Origin: an uncultured SAR86 cluster bacterium
Lineage (GTDB): Bacteria > Pseudomonadota > Gammaproteobacteria > Magnimaribacterales > AG-339-G14
Reading direction: 5' to 3'
NCBI GenBank assembly: GCA_902596665.1
Contig: CACJUN010000001.1
Coordinates: 477,083-541,082, forward strand
Length of the DNA: 64,000 nucleotides
Shown here piece after piece: positions 19,545-29,976 of the stretch. The first letter of the stretch is position 1. The number at the start of each line of letters is the position of its first letter. Position numbers and translations under genes: made by a program. The notes below the pieces were generated by a model. That model ran no database searches and was not told the origin of the DNA. It was given only the letters and a program-made list of their open reading frames with translations.

Positions 19545-21005
19545 CTATATCTTTGAAACTTTTTTAATTTTTCCATCAAATTTTTCAAGCATTTCGTTCA
19601 GCGAAGAGTCTTTTTTAAGGTCGTCTTCTGCTTGCTTTGATTCTTTTTGAGACCTTATCTTTTCAAATTCAAAAGGAGTTTCTGTTAAATCAGATGGTTT
19701 GAAGCTAACTTTCAATTTCTTTTTAAGCAGAATTGATAATGCATCCTCAACTTCTTTTATCTGATTTTCCGTAATTATGTTCAACCTCTCTTGGTTAATG
19801 CCAAAGTGCATCTCCGAGTCATGATACTCAATCATCGATGCATGGGACATAAATTGGGCAGTTAATTTAGTCAAATCAAGATTTGAGAAATCTTCGGGCC
19901 AACTAAAATCAGTCTCGTCTTTGTTAGTGTTTAGAGATTTTTTTTTTGAGCTTTCTGGAAGGAAAGCAATCATTTTCAAAAAAGTCATTGTGAGTAGACT
20001 TTCTGGTTTCGGTGATAACTTAAAATACTCTAAATTTGAGATTCCAAGATCATAAATCAATTGAAGGTTCTGGGGTTCAATAGATAAATCAGATAGATCT
20101 GCTTTTTCGTCAAATTGAGACAATGCAACTTCTTGAATAAGCGATAAAAGATCAATCAATATTTGTTCTGGATCATAAAAATTTATCTTAACCTCCTCGA
20201 TATTTTCAATAAGTTTTTTTGAATCTCTACCTATTATTGATTTAAGAATGGATTGAATAAGCTCTGATGAAGGCAAACCCATTAATTCTTCAACTTTTTT
20301 TTCTGTAATTTTTCCCTCAGAGAATGAGATGACTTTTTCAGAAAGAGTTAATGCATCTCTCATGCTTCCCCTAGCGAGACTGGAGAGTTTTATCAATGAA
20401 TTTTCATCATATTTTATTTTCTCTTCATCAAAAATTAATTGGAGTTGATTCTTTATATTGTCTACTTTCATAGCAGAAAGATTAAACTGAACGCATCTTG
20501 AAAGAACAGTAGGCGGAACTTTATCTATTTCTGTAGTAGCAAAAAGAAAAACTACATGCTCCGGGGGCTCCTCTAGTGTTTTTAAAAGTGAATTAAAACT
20601 TTCCTTAGAAAGCATATGTATTTCATCAAGCAGGTAAATTTTAAAAGGAGAAGATGTTGGTAAGTAAGGAACAGAATCCAATAATTCTTTAGTTTCTTCG
20701 ACTCCTCTTCTAGATGCTGCATCAACTTCTTGAAAATCTATAGCACTTCCATTTTCAATGGATAAACATGAATCGCATTTCCTGCATGGCTGAGATTTCT
20801 TTTTTGAATTAGAGCAATTTATAGCTTTTGCCAAAATTCTTGCAAGAGTTGTTTTGCCAGTTCCTCTAGTTCCAGAGAATATAAAAGCATGAGGAAGTTT
20901 TTCCAAATCCAATGCACCTTTTAAGGCTTTCACTACATAATCTTGGCCTACTACCTCGTCAAAAGTGTTGGGACGCCATTTTCTTGCGAGAACTTGATAG
21001 GTCAT
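19545..21005 (-). CDS. dnaX: DNA polymerase III subunit gamma/tau
   Basis: MTYQVLARKWRPNTFDEVVGQDYV, SGTRGTGKTTLARILAKAINC, CRKCDSC, DEIHMLSKESFNSLLKTLEEPP. Confidence 0.97.
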   Translation of the reverse strand: MTYQVLARKWRPNTFDEVVGQDYVVKALKGALDLEKLPHAFIFSGTRGTGKTTLARILAKAINCSNSKKKSQPCRKCDSCLSIENGSAIDFQEVDAASRRGVEETKELLDSVPYLPTSSPFKIYLLDEIHMLSKESFNSLLKTLEEPPEHVVFLFATTEIDKVPPTVLSRCVQFNLSAMKVDNIKNQLQLIFDEEKIKYDENSLIKLSSLARGSMRDALTLSEKVISFSEGKITEKKVEELMGLPSSELIQSILKSIIGRDSKKLIENIEEVKINFYDPEQILIDLLSLIQEVALSQFDEKADLSDLSIEPQNLQLIYDLGISNLEYFKLSPKPESLLTMTFLKMIAFLPESSKKKSLNTNKDETDFSWPEDFSNLDLTKLTAQFMSHASMIEYHDSEMHFGINQERLNIITENQIKEVEDALSILLKKKLKVSFKPSDLTETPFEFEKIRSQKESKQAEDDLKKDSSLNEMLEKFDGKIKKVSKI

Positions 21006-21460
21006 TAATAACCTATCACTTGTCTGTAAGAAAGATCAAAATCAAAACCTCTTCTTTGCAAAAAGTTTATTGCCTTTGCCTTTGTTTTTTCTTCTTCAAA
21101 GTTATATTTTGTCTTTGGAAATTTTTTTAGAAGCAAGTCGTTTATTTCTTTTTCCCAATTAATTTCAAGTTCAGAAAATTTTTTATCTAGAAAATTATTT
21201 GAAATTCCTTTTTGAGCTAGCTCCATTTTAATTTTTATGGGTCCATAACCAGCTTGAGTTTTACTTCTTATGTATGCCTCTGAAAACCTTTCATCTGATT
21301 GGAGTCCTTCGTTAGCTAATCTATCAATTTCTTGATTAAGTAATTCCAAATCATTAACCCTTTTAAAAAGCTTATTAAAAAGTTCTTTTTTTGAATGCTC
21401 TCTCCGAGATAAAAAATCCATTAATTTTTTTCTGATTAAATTGTCTTCAATATTATTCAA
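21005..21460 (-). CDS. recX: RecX-family regulatory protein
   Basis: LSRREHSKKELFNKL, DERFSEAYIRSKTQAGYGPIKIKMELAQKGIS, FLQRRGFDFDLSYRQV. Confidence 0.88.
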   Translation of the reverse strand: MNNIEDNLIRKKLMDFLSRREHSKKELFNKLFKRVNDLELLNQEIDRLANEGLQSDERFSEAYIRSKTQAGYGPIKIKMELAQKGISNNFLDKKFSELEINWEKEINDLLLKKFPKTKYNFEEEKTKAKAINFLQRRGFDFDLSYRQVIGY

Positions 21461-22776
21461 TTTTTAGAGGAGTATGTAAGCCTATCGAGATCTGCTCTTA
21501 AATCTACTGGATGTCCGAGAACTTGCGTCATGTGAACTAAAACAATATCTTCTACTGGATCGGCCCAAAAAATTGTAGACGCAGCTCCTCCCCAGCTTAA
21601 ACTTCCTTCAGATTGATAAAATTGACTAAAAGCAGGGTTAGTTATTTTTGCCATACATATAGCCTGACCCATTCCAAGACTAACAACACCCAATAAACCA
21701 AAATTTTCCATATAGCTTTCTGATAACATTGAAAAAGCCTCTTCGCTCAGAATAGTCTTTCCTCCAAAAGAACCTCTATCATTTAGCATCTGACCAAATT
21801 TTAAATAATCTTCAGCTGTTGAAATAAGACCGGAACCACCATCTTCAACTTTGTTCATTTTTAGATAAGGACTTTCTTCATATGAATCCATTAAGATTAA
21901 ATCGTCAGGAAAAATTTCATCGTTGAATTCTCTTTGAATATCTCCAACACTGGCACCCTTATGTGTGTACATGCTAGTGAATCTATTGATTTCTGACTCA
22001 GGTACAGCAAATGAAGTATCTTTCATGCCTAAAGGATCAAATATGTTCTCTTGCATAAAGTTTCCAAAAGTCATGCCTGATACTTTTTCTATGATGCATC
22101 CAAGCAAATCCATGCCAACACCATAGGTCCATTTCTCGCCGGGTTGATGGACTAAAGGAGCTGAAGCAAGTTCTTGTGCAAATTCACATATATTTGAAAA
22201 TGGTTTTCCTGGCGGAATTGAAAAATCTGTTTGATCGGCAGTCACTTCAAGATCTAAATAATAGTAAGGATGCAGATTCTTTTCTTCGTATATATCATTA
22301 GCAATGGTTTCAGTAGGAAGCCATGCATAAATTAGTCCTGAAGTATGAGTGGCTGCATCCAAGACTGTGACTGGCCTATCTAGATTAAAAAAGTCTCCAG
22401 CCTCGTTAACTACTTTTGTATTTTTAAACTCAGGAATAAATTTAGAAATAGGATCGCTTAATTTTATGAGACCTCGATCAACCAAAATCATCAAAGCTAC
22501 TCCTGTGATTGGTTTAGACATCGAATAAATTCTAAATAAAGCATCTTCCTTCATAGGAATTTTTTTATCGATGTCTTTGTAGCCATTTACAACTTTTAAT
22601 ATAGGTTTTCCATCTTTAGTGATGATTGTCACAAACCCAGGAAATTGTTTTTCCTCTACTAGATCATCCAACATCGCTGTGATCCTTTGCAAACGCTCAT
22701 CGCTGAAACTAGAGGCGGATAAAAAATTAATAGAAAAGATCAAGAAAAGAAAAATGTTTAGGCGCTGAAAATTCAT
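21457..22776 (-). CDS. Serine hydrolase, class C beta-lactamase/esterase EstB-like
   Basis: SxxK motif (YSMSKPITG), YGVGMDLLG, signal peptide from MNFQRLNIFLFL. Confidence 0.88.
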   Translation of the reverse strand: MNFQRLNIFLFLIFSINFLSASSFSDERLQRITAMLDDLVEEKQFPGFVTIITKDGKPILKVVNGYKDIDKKIPMKEDALFRIYSMSKPITGVALMILVDRGLIKLSDPISKFIPEFKNTKVVNEAGDFFNLDRPVTVLDAATHTSGLIYAWLPTETIANDIYEEKNLHPYYYLDLEVTADQTDFSIPPGKPFSNICEFAQELASAPLVHQPGEKWTYGVGMDLLGCIIEKVSGMTFGNFMQENIFDPLGMKDTSFAVPESEINRFTSMYTHKGASVGDIQREFNDEIFPDDLILMDSYEESPYLKMNKVEDGGSGLISTAEDYLKFGQMLNDRGSFGGKTILSEEAFSMLSESYMENFGLLGVVSLGMGQAICMAKITNPAFSQFYQSEGSLSWGGAASTIFWADPVEDIVLVHMTQVLGHPVDLRADLDRLTYSSKN

Positions 22777-22780
22777 TAAA

Positions 22781-23461
22781 TTACCAATTATTAAAAAGAT
22801 TAAATGTTTCATATGAATAATATTCTTTAAAATTATCCAGTTCAAATAAATTACAGATTGAATTTAGCTCAAATTTTTCATCAATATAATCATAAGAATG
22901 ATTATCTTTTAATTCTGTTTTGAGCAGAAAGTCATACTCCTCAGAAGTAATTTTAGGTTTAAGTAAACTTATGTCTGTTCTTGTTAAAGGTATTGAAGTA
23001 TTTCTACAGAAAATAAAATATGTAAAAAAAGGATTGGTTAATTTACTATGCTCTCTATCTTTCTCAGAACCATATTCAAGATAATCAAAACAATCAAAAG
23101 TATTAGATCCTTCAAAAATAAAAAGATCATGTAAATTGAAATCAATGTCAGTTTTGTCATTAACCTCAATAGTTGATTCAATTAAAAAATCATAACTTCC
23201 TACATCAAACTCGGGCTTAAGATAATTTATGGAAATTTTTTGATTATTCTTTCTTTGATTAAAAATCAGTTCAAAATCCTTTATAAATTTAAATAAATCC
23301 AAAGTATCCATTTCATCATTTAAGTTACACCATGAATATTTAAATTGAGTTGAATACACCTCGGAATTATTTTCAATCGAACAAGAAGAAGAAAATAAAA
23401 AAATAATTAACAAAATTCTTTCGAAAAATTTTCGAGAAGATTTATTACTTTTAATGATCAT
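22781..23461 (-). CDS. Hypothetical lipoprotein
   Basis: Complete ORF with hydrophobic N-terminus and lipobox-like FSSSC; no family recognised. Confidence 0.6.
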   Translation of the reverse strand: MIIKSNKSSRKFFERILLIIFLFSSSCSIENNSEVYSTQFKYSWCNLNDEMDTLDLFKFIKDFELIFNQRKNNQKISINYLKPEFDVGSYDFLIESTIEVNDKTDIDFNLHDLFIFEGSNTFDCFDYLEYGSEKDREHSKLTNPFFTYFIFCRNTSIPLTRTDISLLKPKITSEEYDFLLKTELKDNHSYDYIDEKFELNSICNLFELDNFKEYYSYETFNLFNNW

Positions 23462-23528
23462 TGTCAGTTCGATAACTTGTGATTATGAGTTTTGGCTCCA
23501 TTATACTTAATGCAAAGATAATATATTC

Positions 23529-24080
23529 ATGAGCGACTCTTTAAAAAATAAATTTCTTTTTTATTCTCCTACAGAATACGAAGAAAAGGATTACTTTGCT
23601 AATGCCTTAATCTATGTGTGTGAAAATAATGATGAAGGTTCATTGGGGTTGATCGTAAATAGATCTATAGATGTTCAAATGGTTGATAATTTTTTAGATG
23701 TCAAAGAAAAGAAACATCTTAATCAGAAAATAGCTTTAGGTGGGCCAGTAGAGTCCACTTCTATCTTTGTTCTGCACACGATAGATAAAGTTAATAAGCC
23801 TGATGTTCGGATAACAAATGAGATAGGTTTTTCATCAAATAAACAGGTGATAGAAAATATCCTTAAGGGTAAGTTTCCGGATAAATTTATAGTTTCTTTT
23901 GGATACACTGGATGGGGTCCAAATCAGCTAGAAAATGAAATAGCACAGAATGCATGGGAAATAACTGATGCCCATCAAGAAATTCTTTTTGATACTCCGA
24001 ATAATTTAAAAATTAATAAATTAACTGAAGTTAGTGGTTTTGATCCTAGAATAATTAATCAAACTCAAGGTAGTTCATGA
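23529..24080 (+). CDS. YqgE/AlgH family protein (UPF0301)
   Basis: FANALIYVCENNDEGSLGLIVNRSID and GYTGWGPNQLENEIAQNAW are diagnostic. Confidence 0.93.
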   Translation: MSDSLKNKFLFYSPTEYEEKDYFANALIYVCENNDEGSLGLIVNRSIDVQMVDNFLDVKEKKHLNQKIALGGPVESTSIFVLHTIDKVNKPDVRITNEIGFSSNKQVIENILKGKFPDKFIVSFGYTGWGPNQLENEIAQNAWEITDAHQEILFDTPNNLKINKLTEVSGFDPRIINQTQGSS

Positions 24081-26080
24081 AATTTAAATTTTTTATTCTA
24101 ATTTCGCTTTTCTTCAGTTTGCATACTCAGGCAACGCTTTCCATAAATGACAGTCATTCAAAACTAAATTTCTACCCTGAGAGTAATGAAATTAATGCCA
24201 ATTCAGAAAACATTTTAACTATAGAAATTAGTATGGATAAGGGTTGGCATACTTATTGGATCAATCCTGGGGACTCAGGTGATCCTGCTGAGTTTGAATG
24301 GGAACTTCCTGAAGGATTTCAAATGAGTGGACCGATCTGGCCAAGTCCGGACAAAATTCCTTTCCCGCCTTTAATGACCTATGGCTTTGATGATCAAGTA
24401 ATATTGCCTTTTATTCTTAAAACTCCAAAAATCATTCCCAAACAATTCGAAATAGGTTTAAAAGCAAATTGGCTTGTTTGTAAAGAAATATGCATACCTC
24501 AATCTGGATCAGGGAAAATCAAATTCCCCTATCAAAATGTAAATTCTCTGAGCAACGATCAATTAAAAGAAATTAAAACGCGAACCGTCCAAAAGATAAA
24601 CCTTAAAAACTTTAAAGTTATTTCCGATAAGAACTTTGAGACATTCAATTTATCTTTTGACTATCCATCAAATATTTATGAGTCTTATTTTTTTCCTTAT
24701 GAGTATGGATTTATAAATTATGCTGAACCACAAAATTTATCGAAAATTATTAATTCTTATAATTTGGAAATTCAGAAAGCTATTGATAACAAAGAACTTA
24801 GTTTGTTATCCGGCGTTTTAAGTATTAAGACTCAAGATGGTGTTTTTAATTATGAAATCAAAGGCAATAGCAAAGTCCTTTTTCAAGAAAGTAACATTAA
24901 TGAAATCTCTTTTTTTACAGCTCTATTGTTTGCATTAATCGGTGGGCTTATTCTGAATTTGATGCCTTGCGTCTTTCCTGTGCTATCTCTAAAGATATTT
25001 AACTTTATTGAAAAGTCTGATTCCCCGAAAGAAGTTAAAGCTCATGGATTAATCTTTGCTTCCGGAGCAATACTCACATTTTTATTAATTTGTAGCCTAA
25101 TTTTATTATTCAAATATTTTGGAGTTCAGGTTGGCTGGGGATTTCAACTGCAATCGCCTATTTTTCTTACCTTGTTAATTTTCTTATTTATTTTTTTATC
25201 TGGTTTTTTTATTTCTTCTCTAAATCTTAATTTAGCTTTTTCTGGTAATGCAGTTTCAGGTTCATCTGGATACTCAGGTAGTTTCTTTACAGGGTTCCTT
25301 GCTGTAATAGTAGCAACTCCTTGCACGGCTCCCTTCATGGGTTCTGCACTTGGTTTAGCGCTGCTTCAACCTAGTTATCAAACTTATCCAATTTTTTTGT
25401 CTTTAGCGTTAGGTTTTTGTCTCCCCTATCTTGTTCTTAGTTTTAATCCTAGATTAATTTCATTTTTACCAAAACCAGGGCCTTGGATGGAAAATTTGAA
25501 ACAATTTATGGCTTTCCCAATGGGATTGACGGCTATTTGGTTGTTCTGGATATTGTCAGCTCAGCTTAATAGATTTGACCTATCTCTAGTTTTAGTTGGA
25601 TCTTTAGTCACAATCTTCATAGTTTGGCTTTCCAATCTAAAAAGATCAGAAAGACATCTTCTAAATTATGTAAAAAATTTACTAATTATTTTATCGATCA
25701 TTTCATTAACTTTTTTTGTTCCTATGAGTTCAAGTTCTGAGGAAAGCTCAAAAGTTGAAACAATAATTGATACGAATGATTTTGAATTTCAGAATCCTAC
25801 TTTTGTAAATTTTACAGCTGACTGGTGTATTACTTGTAAAGTGAATGAGGCCCGAGTATTAAAATCTTCCACTGTTTTAGAATATTTAGATACAAATAAA
25901 ATTGATTACATTGTCTACGATTGGACTGAAAGAAATGAAAATATTTCAGCTGTTCTTGAAAGTTACGGCAGAAGCGGCGTTCCTTTGTATTTATTATTTA
26001 AAGGCGATGGAACTGATGCCATAATACTTCCAGAAATTCTTACAGAAACTATGGTTTTAAATGCTTTGAGAAAATTATGA
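24077..26080 (+). CDS. DsbD/ScsB-like thiol:disulfide interchange protein
   Basis: N-terminal DsbD-like domain, membrane domain NLMPCVFPVLSLK and ATPCTAPFMG, C-terminal thioredoxin TADWCITCK. Confidence 0.9.
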   Translation: MKFKFFILISLFFSLHTQATLSINDSHSKLNFYPESNEINANSENILTIEISMDKGWHTYWINPGDSGDPAEFEWELPEGFQMSGPIWPSPDKIPFPPLMTYGFDDQVILPFILKTPKIIPKQFEIGLKANWLVCKEICIPQSGSGKIKFPYQNVNSLSNDQLKEIKTRTVQKINLKNFKVISDKNFETFNLSFDYPSNIYESYFFPYEYGFINYAEPQNLSKIINSYNLEIQKAIDNKELSLLSGVLSIKTQDGVFNYEIKGNSKVLFQESNINEISFFTALLFALIGGLILNLMPCVFPVLSLKIFNFIEKSDSPKEVKAHGLIFASGAILTFLLICSLILLFKYFGVQVGWGFQLQSPIFLTLLIFLFIFLSGFFISSLNLNLAFSGNAVSGSSGYSGSFFTGFLAVIVATPCTAPFMGSALGLALLQPSYQTYPIFLSLALGFCLPYLVLSFNPRLISFLPKPGPWMENLKQFMAFPMGLTAIWLFWILSAQLNRFDLSLVLVGSLVTIFIVWLSNLKRSERHLLNYVKNLLIILSIISLTFFVPMSSSSEESSKVETIIDTNDFEFQNPTFVNFTADWCITCKVNEARVLKSSTVLEYLDTNKIDYIVYDWTERNENISAVLESYGRSGVPLYLLFKGDGTDAIILPEILTETMVLNALRKL

Positions 26081-26658
26081 AAAAACTTATCATCCTGCTC
26101 TTTCTTGTATCTTTAAATGTTTCAGCTTTTAATATCAATGATATAAATTTTATAAATTCAGAGGGAAAAGAGGTTGATCTTTCTCAAATAGACTCTGAAA
26201 TCATTTTTGAATGGTCAAATCTAGAATGCCCCTACGTCAAAAGACATTACGGATCAAATAACATGCAAACTACTCAAAAGTTTGCCAAAAGTAAAAACGT
26301 GATTTGGATTACAGTGATTTCGTCTGCTGAAGGTAAACAAGGATATATTCAACCAAACGATGCAGTGAATACTTTTGCATCTTTTGGAAGTTTTCCTGAT
26401 CATATTTTAGTTGATGAGAATGGTGACTTAGGTAAAAAATTTAATGCAAAAACCACGCCTCATATTTTCATTGCTGATAAAAATAAAAATATTGTTTATC
26501 AAGGTGCGATTGATGATGCTGGAGGTTCAAGGTTTTGGACAACGGACTTAAATCAATCTACTAATTTTGTAAAAAAAGTTATAAATGATATTAAGTCGAA
26601 CAAACCCCTGTCTGTTTCAAAAACGAGACCTTACGGTTGTTCAGTCAAATACGGATAA
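26077..26658 (+). CDS. Redoxin/thioredoxin-like exported protein
   Basis: WSNLECPYVKRHY motif; signal peptide; translationally coupled to the DsbD-like gene. Confidence 0.8.
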   Translation: MKKLIILLFLVSLNVSAFNINDINFINSEGKEVDLSQIDSEIIFEWSNLECPYVKRHYGSNNMQTTQKFAKSKNVIWITVISSAEGKQGYIQPNDAVNTFASFGSFPDHILVDENGDLGKKFNAKTTPHIFIADKNKNIVYQGAIDDAGGSRFWTTDLNQSTNFVKKVINDIKSNKPLSVSKTRPYGCSVKYG

Positions 26659-26659
26659 T

Positions 26660-27172
26660 TTAGGCAACTATATACTCTCTCCACATATCGTCTTTATATT
26701 CGATTTGAGAGTTCTGGCCTTTTAATAGTGCTTTATAACTTGGTTTTATTGCCACAGGCGAAGGATCTAAAGATTTATCAGCTTTAGCAATATTGCAATC
26801 TTTGCATGCTGTAACGACATTCTCCCAGCTCGATCCACCTCCTTTTGATTTTGGAATTATGTGATCTATGGTTAATTCCTTTCTTTGAAAGACTTCTTTG
26901 CAATATTGGCATGTGAACATATCCCTGAGAAAGACGTTGGATCTAGAAAATTTTACGTGATTTGTATACTTGTAATATTTCCTCAACATAATAATGCTTG
27001 GAACTTTGAGTTTCATGCTGGGTGAATGAACAAACCAATCTGGATGCTCTCTAACAATTATCACGTTTCTGGTAACGACTAACTTGATAGCAGTTTTCCA
27101 ATCTACAACAGATAAAGGAAAGTAGCTTATTGGCTTTCCATTTCCATTGAGTAGCAAGCAATCCTGTGACAT
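26660..27172 (-). CDS. HNH endonuclease family protein
   Basis: CQYCKEVFQRKELTIDHIIPKSKGGGSSWENVVTACKDCNIAKADK. Confidence 0.92.
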   Translation of the reverse strand: MSQDCLLLNGNGKPISYFPLSVVDWKTAIKLVVTRNVIIVREHPDWFVHSPSMKLKVPSIIMLRKYYKYTNHVKFSRSNVFLRDMFTCQYCKEVFQRKELTIDHIIPKSKGGGSSWENVVTACKDCNIAKADKSLDPSPVAIKPSYKALLKGQNSQIEYKDDMWREYIVA

Positions 27173-27263
27173 TGATTTAATATGTCACAGTCAAGAAAAT
27201 TTGCAATAGTCTCATCTTGGAATATTCAAAGAATTTACAATCTTTCAATGTTAGAATACTTTC

Positions 27264-28280
27264 ATGGAGTTTCTTGGCAATCATATCCTCTCCATAGATC
27301 AGTTTGACAAAGACGATATCGTAAAAGTTTTTTCAATAGCTGAAAAAATGATCCCATATGCTAACCGGGAGAAAAAAACTAGAGTCCTTCAGGGAGCTAT
27401 TCTGAGTAATATGTTCTTCGAAGCCAGCACAAGGACAAGAATTAGTTTTGGAAGTGCTTTCAATCTTTTAGGCGGAGAGGTAAGAGAAACTACCGGCATT
27501 GAAGCTTCCTCTCTCGCAAAAGGTGAGTCTTTATACGACACTGCCAGAGTATTGAGCGGCTATAGCGATTTAATTGTCATGAGGCATCCTGAAAAAAATT
27601 CTGTCCAAGAATTTTCTGAGGCCTCAAGAGTTCCTGTAATCAATGCAGGAGATGGAGAAAATGAACACCCTAGTCAAGCTTTATTAGACTTATTCACTAT
27701 CAAACTTGAACTGGAATCTAAAGGTAAGTCCATCGATGGAAGCAACATTGCTCTTGTTGGAGATTTAAAATTTGGAAGAGCCGTTCATTCTCTCTGTAAA
27801 GCATTAAATTTATTTAAAAATATATCCTTCAACTTAATATCGCCTGAACAATTAAAACTTCCTCCTGAAATTAGACAAGATCTAGTCTATAACGGAATGA
27901 AAATAAATGAATTCAATTCAATAGAGTCTGGTATTGGTGATGTAGATATTATTTATGTCACCAGGGTTCAAGAAGAAAGATTTGATTCTCCTAAAGAGGC
28001 TAATAAATACAAAGGCCTTCTTAAACTAAATCAAAATATCTACACTGAAAATTGTGAGCCAAATACAGTTATTATGCATCCACTTCCAAGAGACTCTCGT
28101 CCTGATGCTAATGAACTTGATACTGATATGAATGAAAATCCTAACCTAGCCATATACAGGCAGACGGATAATGGTCTTCTCGTTCGTATGGCTTTGATCT
28201 CTCTTATTCTTGGAGTTGATCAAACTCTATCGGATTATGACGAAGATATTTCGTGGGTATCTAGTAAAAAATCTAACTGA
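27264..28280 (+). CDS. pyrB: Aspartate carbamoyltransferase catalytic subunit
   Basis: [38 protein letters not shown]. Confidence 0.95.
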   Translation: MEFLGNHILSIDQFDKDDIVKVFSIAEKMIPYANREKKTRVLQGAILSNMFFEASTRTRISFGSAFNLLGGEVRETTGIEASSLAKGESLYDTARVLSGYSDLIVMRHPEKNSVQEFSEASRVPVINAGDGENEHPSQALLDLFTIKLELESKGKSIDGSNIALVGDLKFGRAVHSLCKALNLFKNISFNLISPEQLKLPPEIRQDLVYNGMKINEFNSIESGIGDVDIIYVTRVQEERFDSPKEANKYKGLLKLNQNIYTENCEPNTVIMHPLPRDSRPDANELDTDMNENPNLAIYRQTDNGLLVRMALISLILGVDQTLSDYDEDISWVSSKKSN

Positions 28281-29535
28281 CTTTTGGAAGATCGTTCCAA
28301 GAAGTTGTATATCTAGGTGATTGGATCTCTCTCTTCATTGACCATTTTCTCTTAATCCCCTGAGCTAAGAAATAAACCGGCGGTAATCCCTTCTTATTTA
28401 TTTTATCTATGGTATTCATGAGTTGATCGCTGTGTAAGGTCCTTTCTTTAGGGTAAAAAAAATCATACTGCTGAATTTGATCATCGTAAAAATCTGAAAG
28501 TAATATTCCTGCCTTTATATAATTAAAACCCGATCTATATATGGCTCTGAGACTCTTTTTTGCGTTTTGAATAATATCTCTAGTATCGCTAGTTGGAGCA
28601 ATCAACCTAGTTGTTCCTGAGTTTCTATATTGTCTATCTTGCGTCCTGAAAGGATTTGTTCTGATAAAAACAGAAACATAAAGACATCTTCTATTTTCTC
28701 TCCTAAGCTTAGCTGCTGCTCGTGCTGCATAGTCGCTTACCGCCTCTTCTAAAGTCCTCAAATCATCTACTCTTTTACTAAAGGTTCGACTAACCACAAT
28801 TTGTTTTTTTGCAGATGGCTGGTCTTCGAGGCCAATGCAGGGTTCCCCCCTAAGTTCTCTAACTGTTTTTGCAAGAACTATGTTGAAGTTATTTCTTACG
28901 TATTTTGTATCTATCATTGCAAGATCTAGGGCAGTCCTAATACCAATTTGGTTTAATCTTTTGTGAATCTTTCTGCCTACTCCCCAGACTTCTTGGACAG
29001 GCACCAAATTTAATAGTTTTTTTTGTCTTTCCGGTTTAGATAAATCCACTACTCCTTGCGTAGCTGGATAATATTTGGCTCCATAACTTGCTATTTTAGA
29101 TAAAGTTTTAGTTGGAGCGATGCCTACTCTTACGGGCATTCCCGTCCATTGTTTGATTGTTTCTTTGCATTGCATTCCAAAATCCTGCAAATTTTGACAA
29201 TTATTAACTCCCGTTAAATCTAGAAAGGCTTCATCAATACTATAGATTTCTATATTAGGAGACAGTCGTTCCAGCGTTGTCATTATGCGTGCCGATATAT
29301 CGGCGTAAAGCTCATAATTAGAAGAAAAGGCATAACCTCCTTTTTTGGTATAAGAAGACTCAATCTGATACCAAGGATCACACATCTTAATACCAAGCTT
29401 TTTGGCCTCTTTTGAGAGAGCCACTACACAGCCATCATTATTTGATAAAACGACCACTGGTTTATCTTTTAGATCTGGTCTAAAAACTCTCTCGCAAGAA
29501 GCATAAAAGCTGTTGCAATCTACTAAAGCAAACAT
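28273..29535 (-). CDS. umuC: DNA polymerase V subunit UmuC
   Basis: Y-family polymerase: [50 protein letters not shown]. Confidence 0.96.
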   Translation of the reverse strand: MFALVDCNSFYASCERVFRPDLKDKPVVVLSNNDGCVVALSKEAKKLGIKMCDPWYQIESSYTKKGGYAFSSNYELYADISARIMTTLERLSPNIEIYSIDEAFLDLTGVNNCQNLQDFGMQCKETIKQWTGMPVRVGIAPTKTLSKIASYGAKYYPATQGVVDLSKPERQKKLLNLVPVQEVWGVGRKIHKRLNQIGIRTALDLAMIDTKYVRNNFNIVLAKTVRELRGEPCIGLEDQPSAKKQIVVSRTFSKRVDDLRTLEEAVSDYAARAAAKLRRENRRCLYVSVFIRTNPFRTQDRQYRNSGTTRLIAPTSDTRDIIQNAKKSLRAIYRSGFNYIKAGILLSDFYDDQIQQYDFFYPKERTLHSDQLMNTIDKINKKGLPPVYFLAQGIKRKWSMKREIQSPRYTTSWNDLPKVS

Positions 29536-29542
29536 CTCTTAA

Positions 29543-29956
29543 TCAAAATTGATTGATGGCGGCCAATACAACGCCAATTATTTCAAAATCTTCCTTTTTA
29601 TCTATTTTAATAGGCGGATATTTAATATTTTCTGCGACCAATCTAGGCTCAGGATAAAGTTGTAATCGCTTACAGGTATAAGATCCGTCGACCGAAGCGA
29701 TGACTATCTTGCCGTCAGTTGGCTCGATACTTCGGTCGACTATTAAAATTGCATCATTATGTATACCCACATTAATCATAGAATCGCCAGCAGCTCTTAA
29801 AAAGTAGGTCGCAGCTGAATTCTTTATCAGGTACTCATTTAAATCTATTGATCTCTCTACGTAATCATCTGCAGGACTAGGCCAACCAACAGCAATTTTG
29901 TCATTGAAAAGAGGCAGATTTACCCTGCGCTTTTGATCTTCAGATATCATTCGCAA
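29543..29956 (-). CDS. umuD: UmuD translesion synthesis protein (S24 peptidase)
   Basis: GWPSPADDYVERSIDLNEYLI, AAGDSMINVGI (Ser), TCKRLQL (Lys); upstream of umuC. Confidence 0.95.
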   Translation of the reverse strand: MRMISEDQKRRVNLPLFNDKIAVGWPSPADDYVERSIDLNEYLIKNSAATYFLRAAGDSMINVGIHNDAILIVDRSIEPTDGKIVIASVDGSYTCKRLQLYPEPRLVAENIKYPPIKIDKKEDFEIIGVVLAAINQF

Positions 29957-29976
29957 AAATAAAAAAATAAATTAAG

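Noticed and set aside
26660-27172. HNH endonuclease as a homing or defence nuclease
   Set aside because: Resembles the widely conserved stand-alone HNH protein of proteobacteria; no intron, intein, restriction partner or mobile element nearby.
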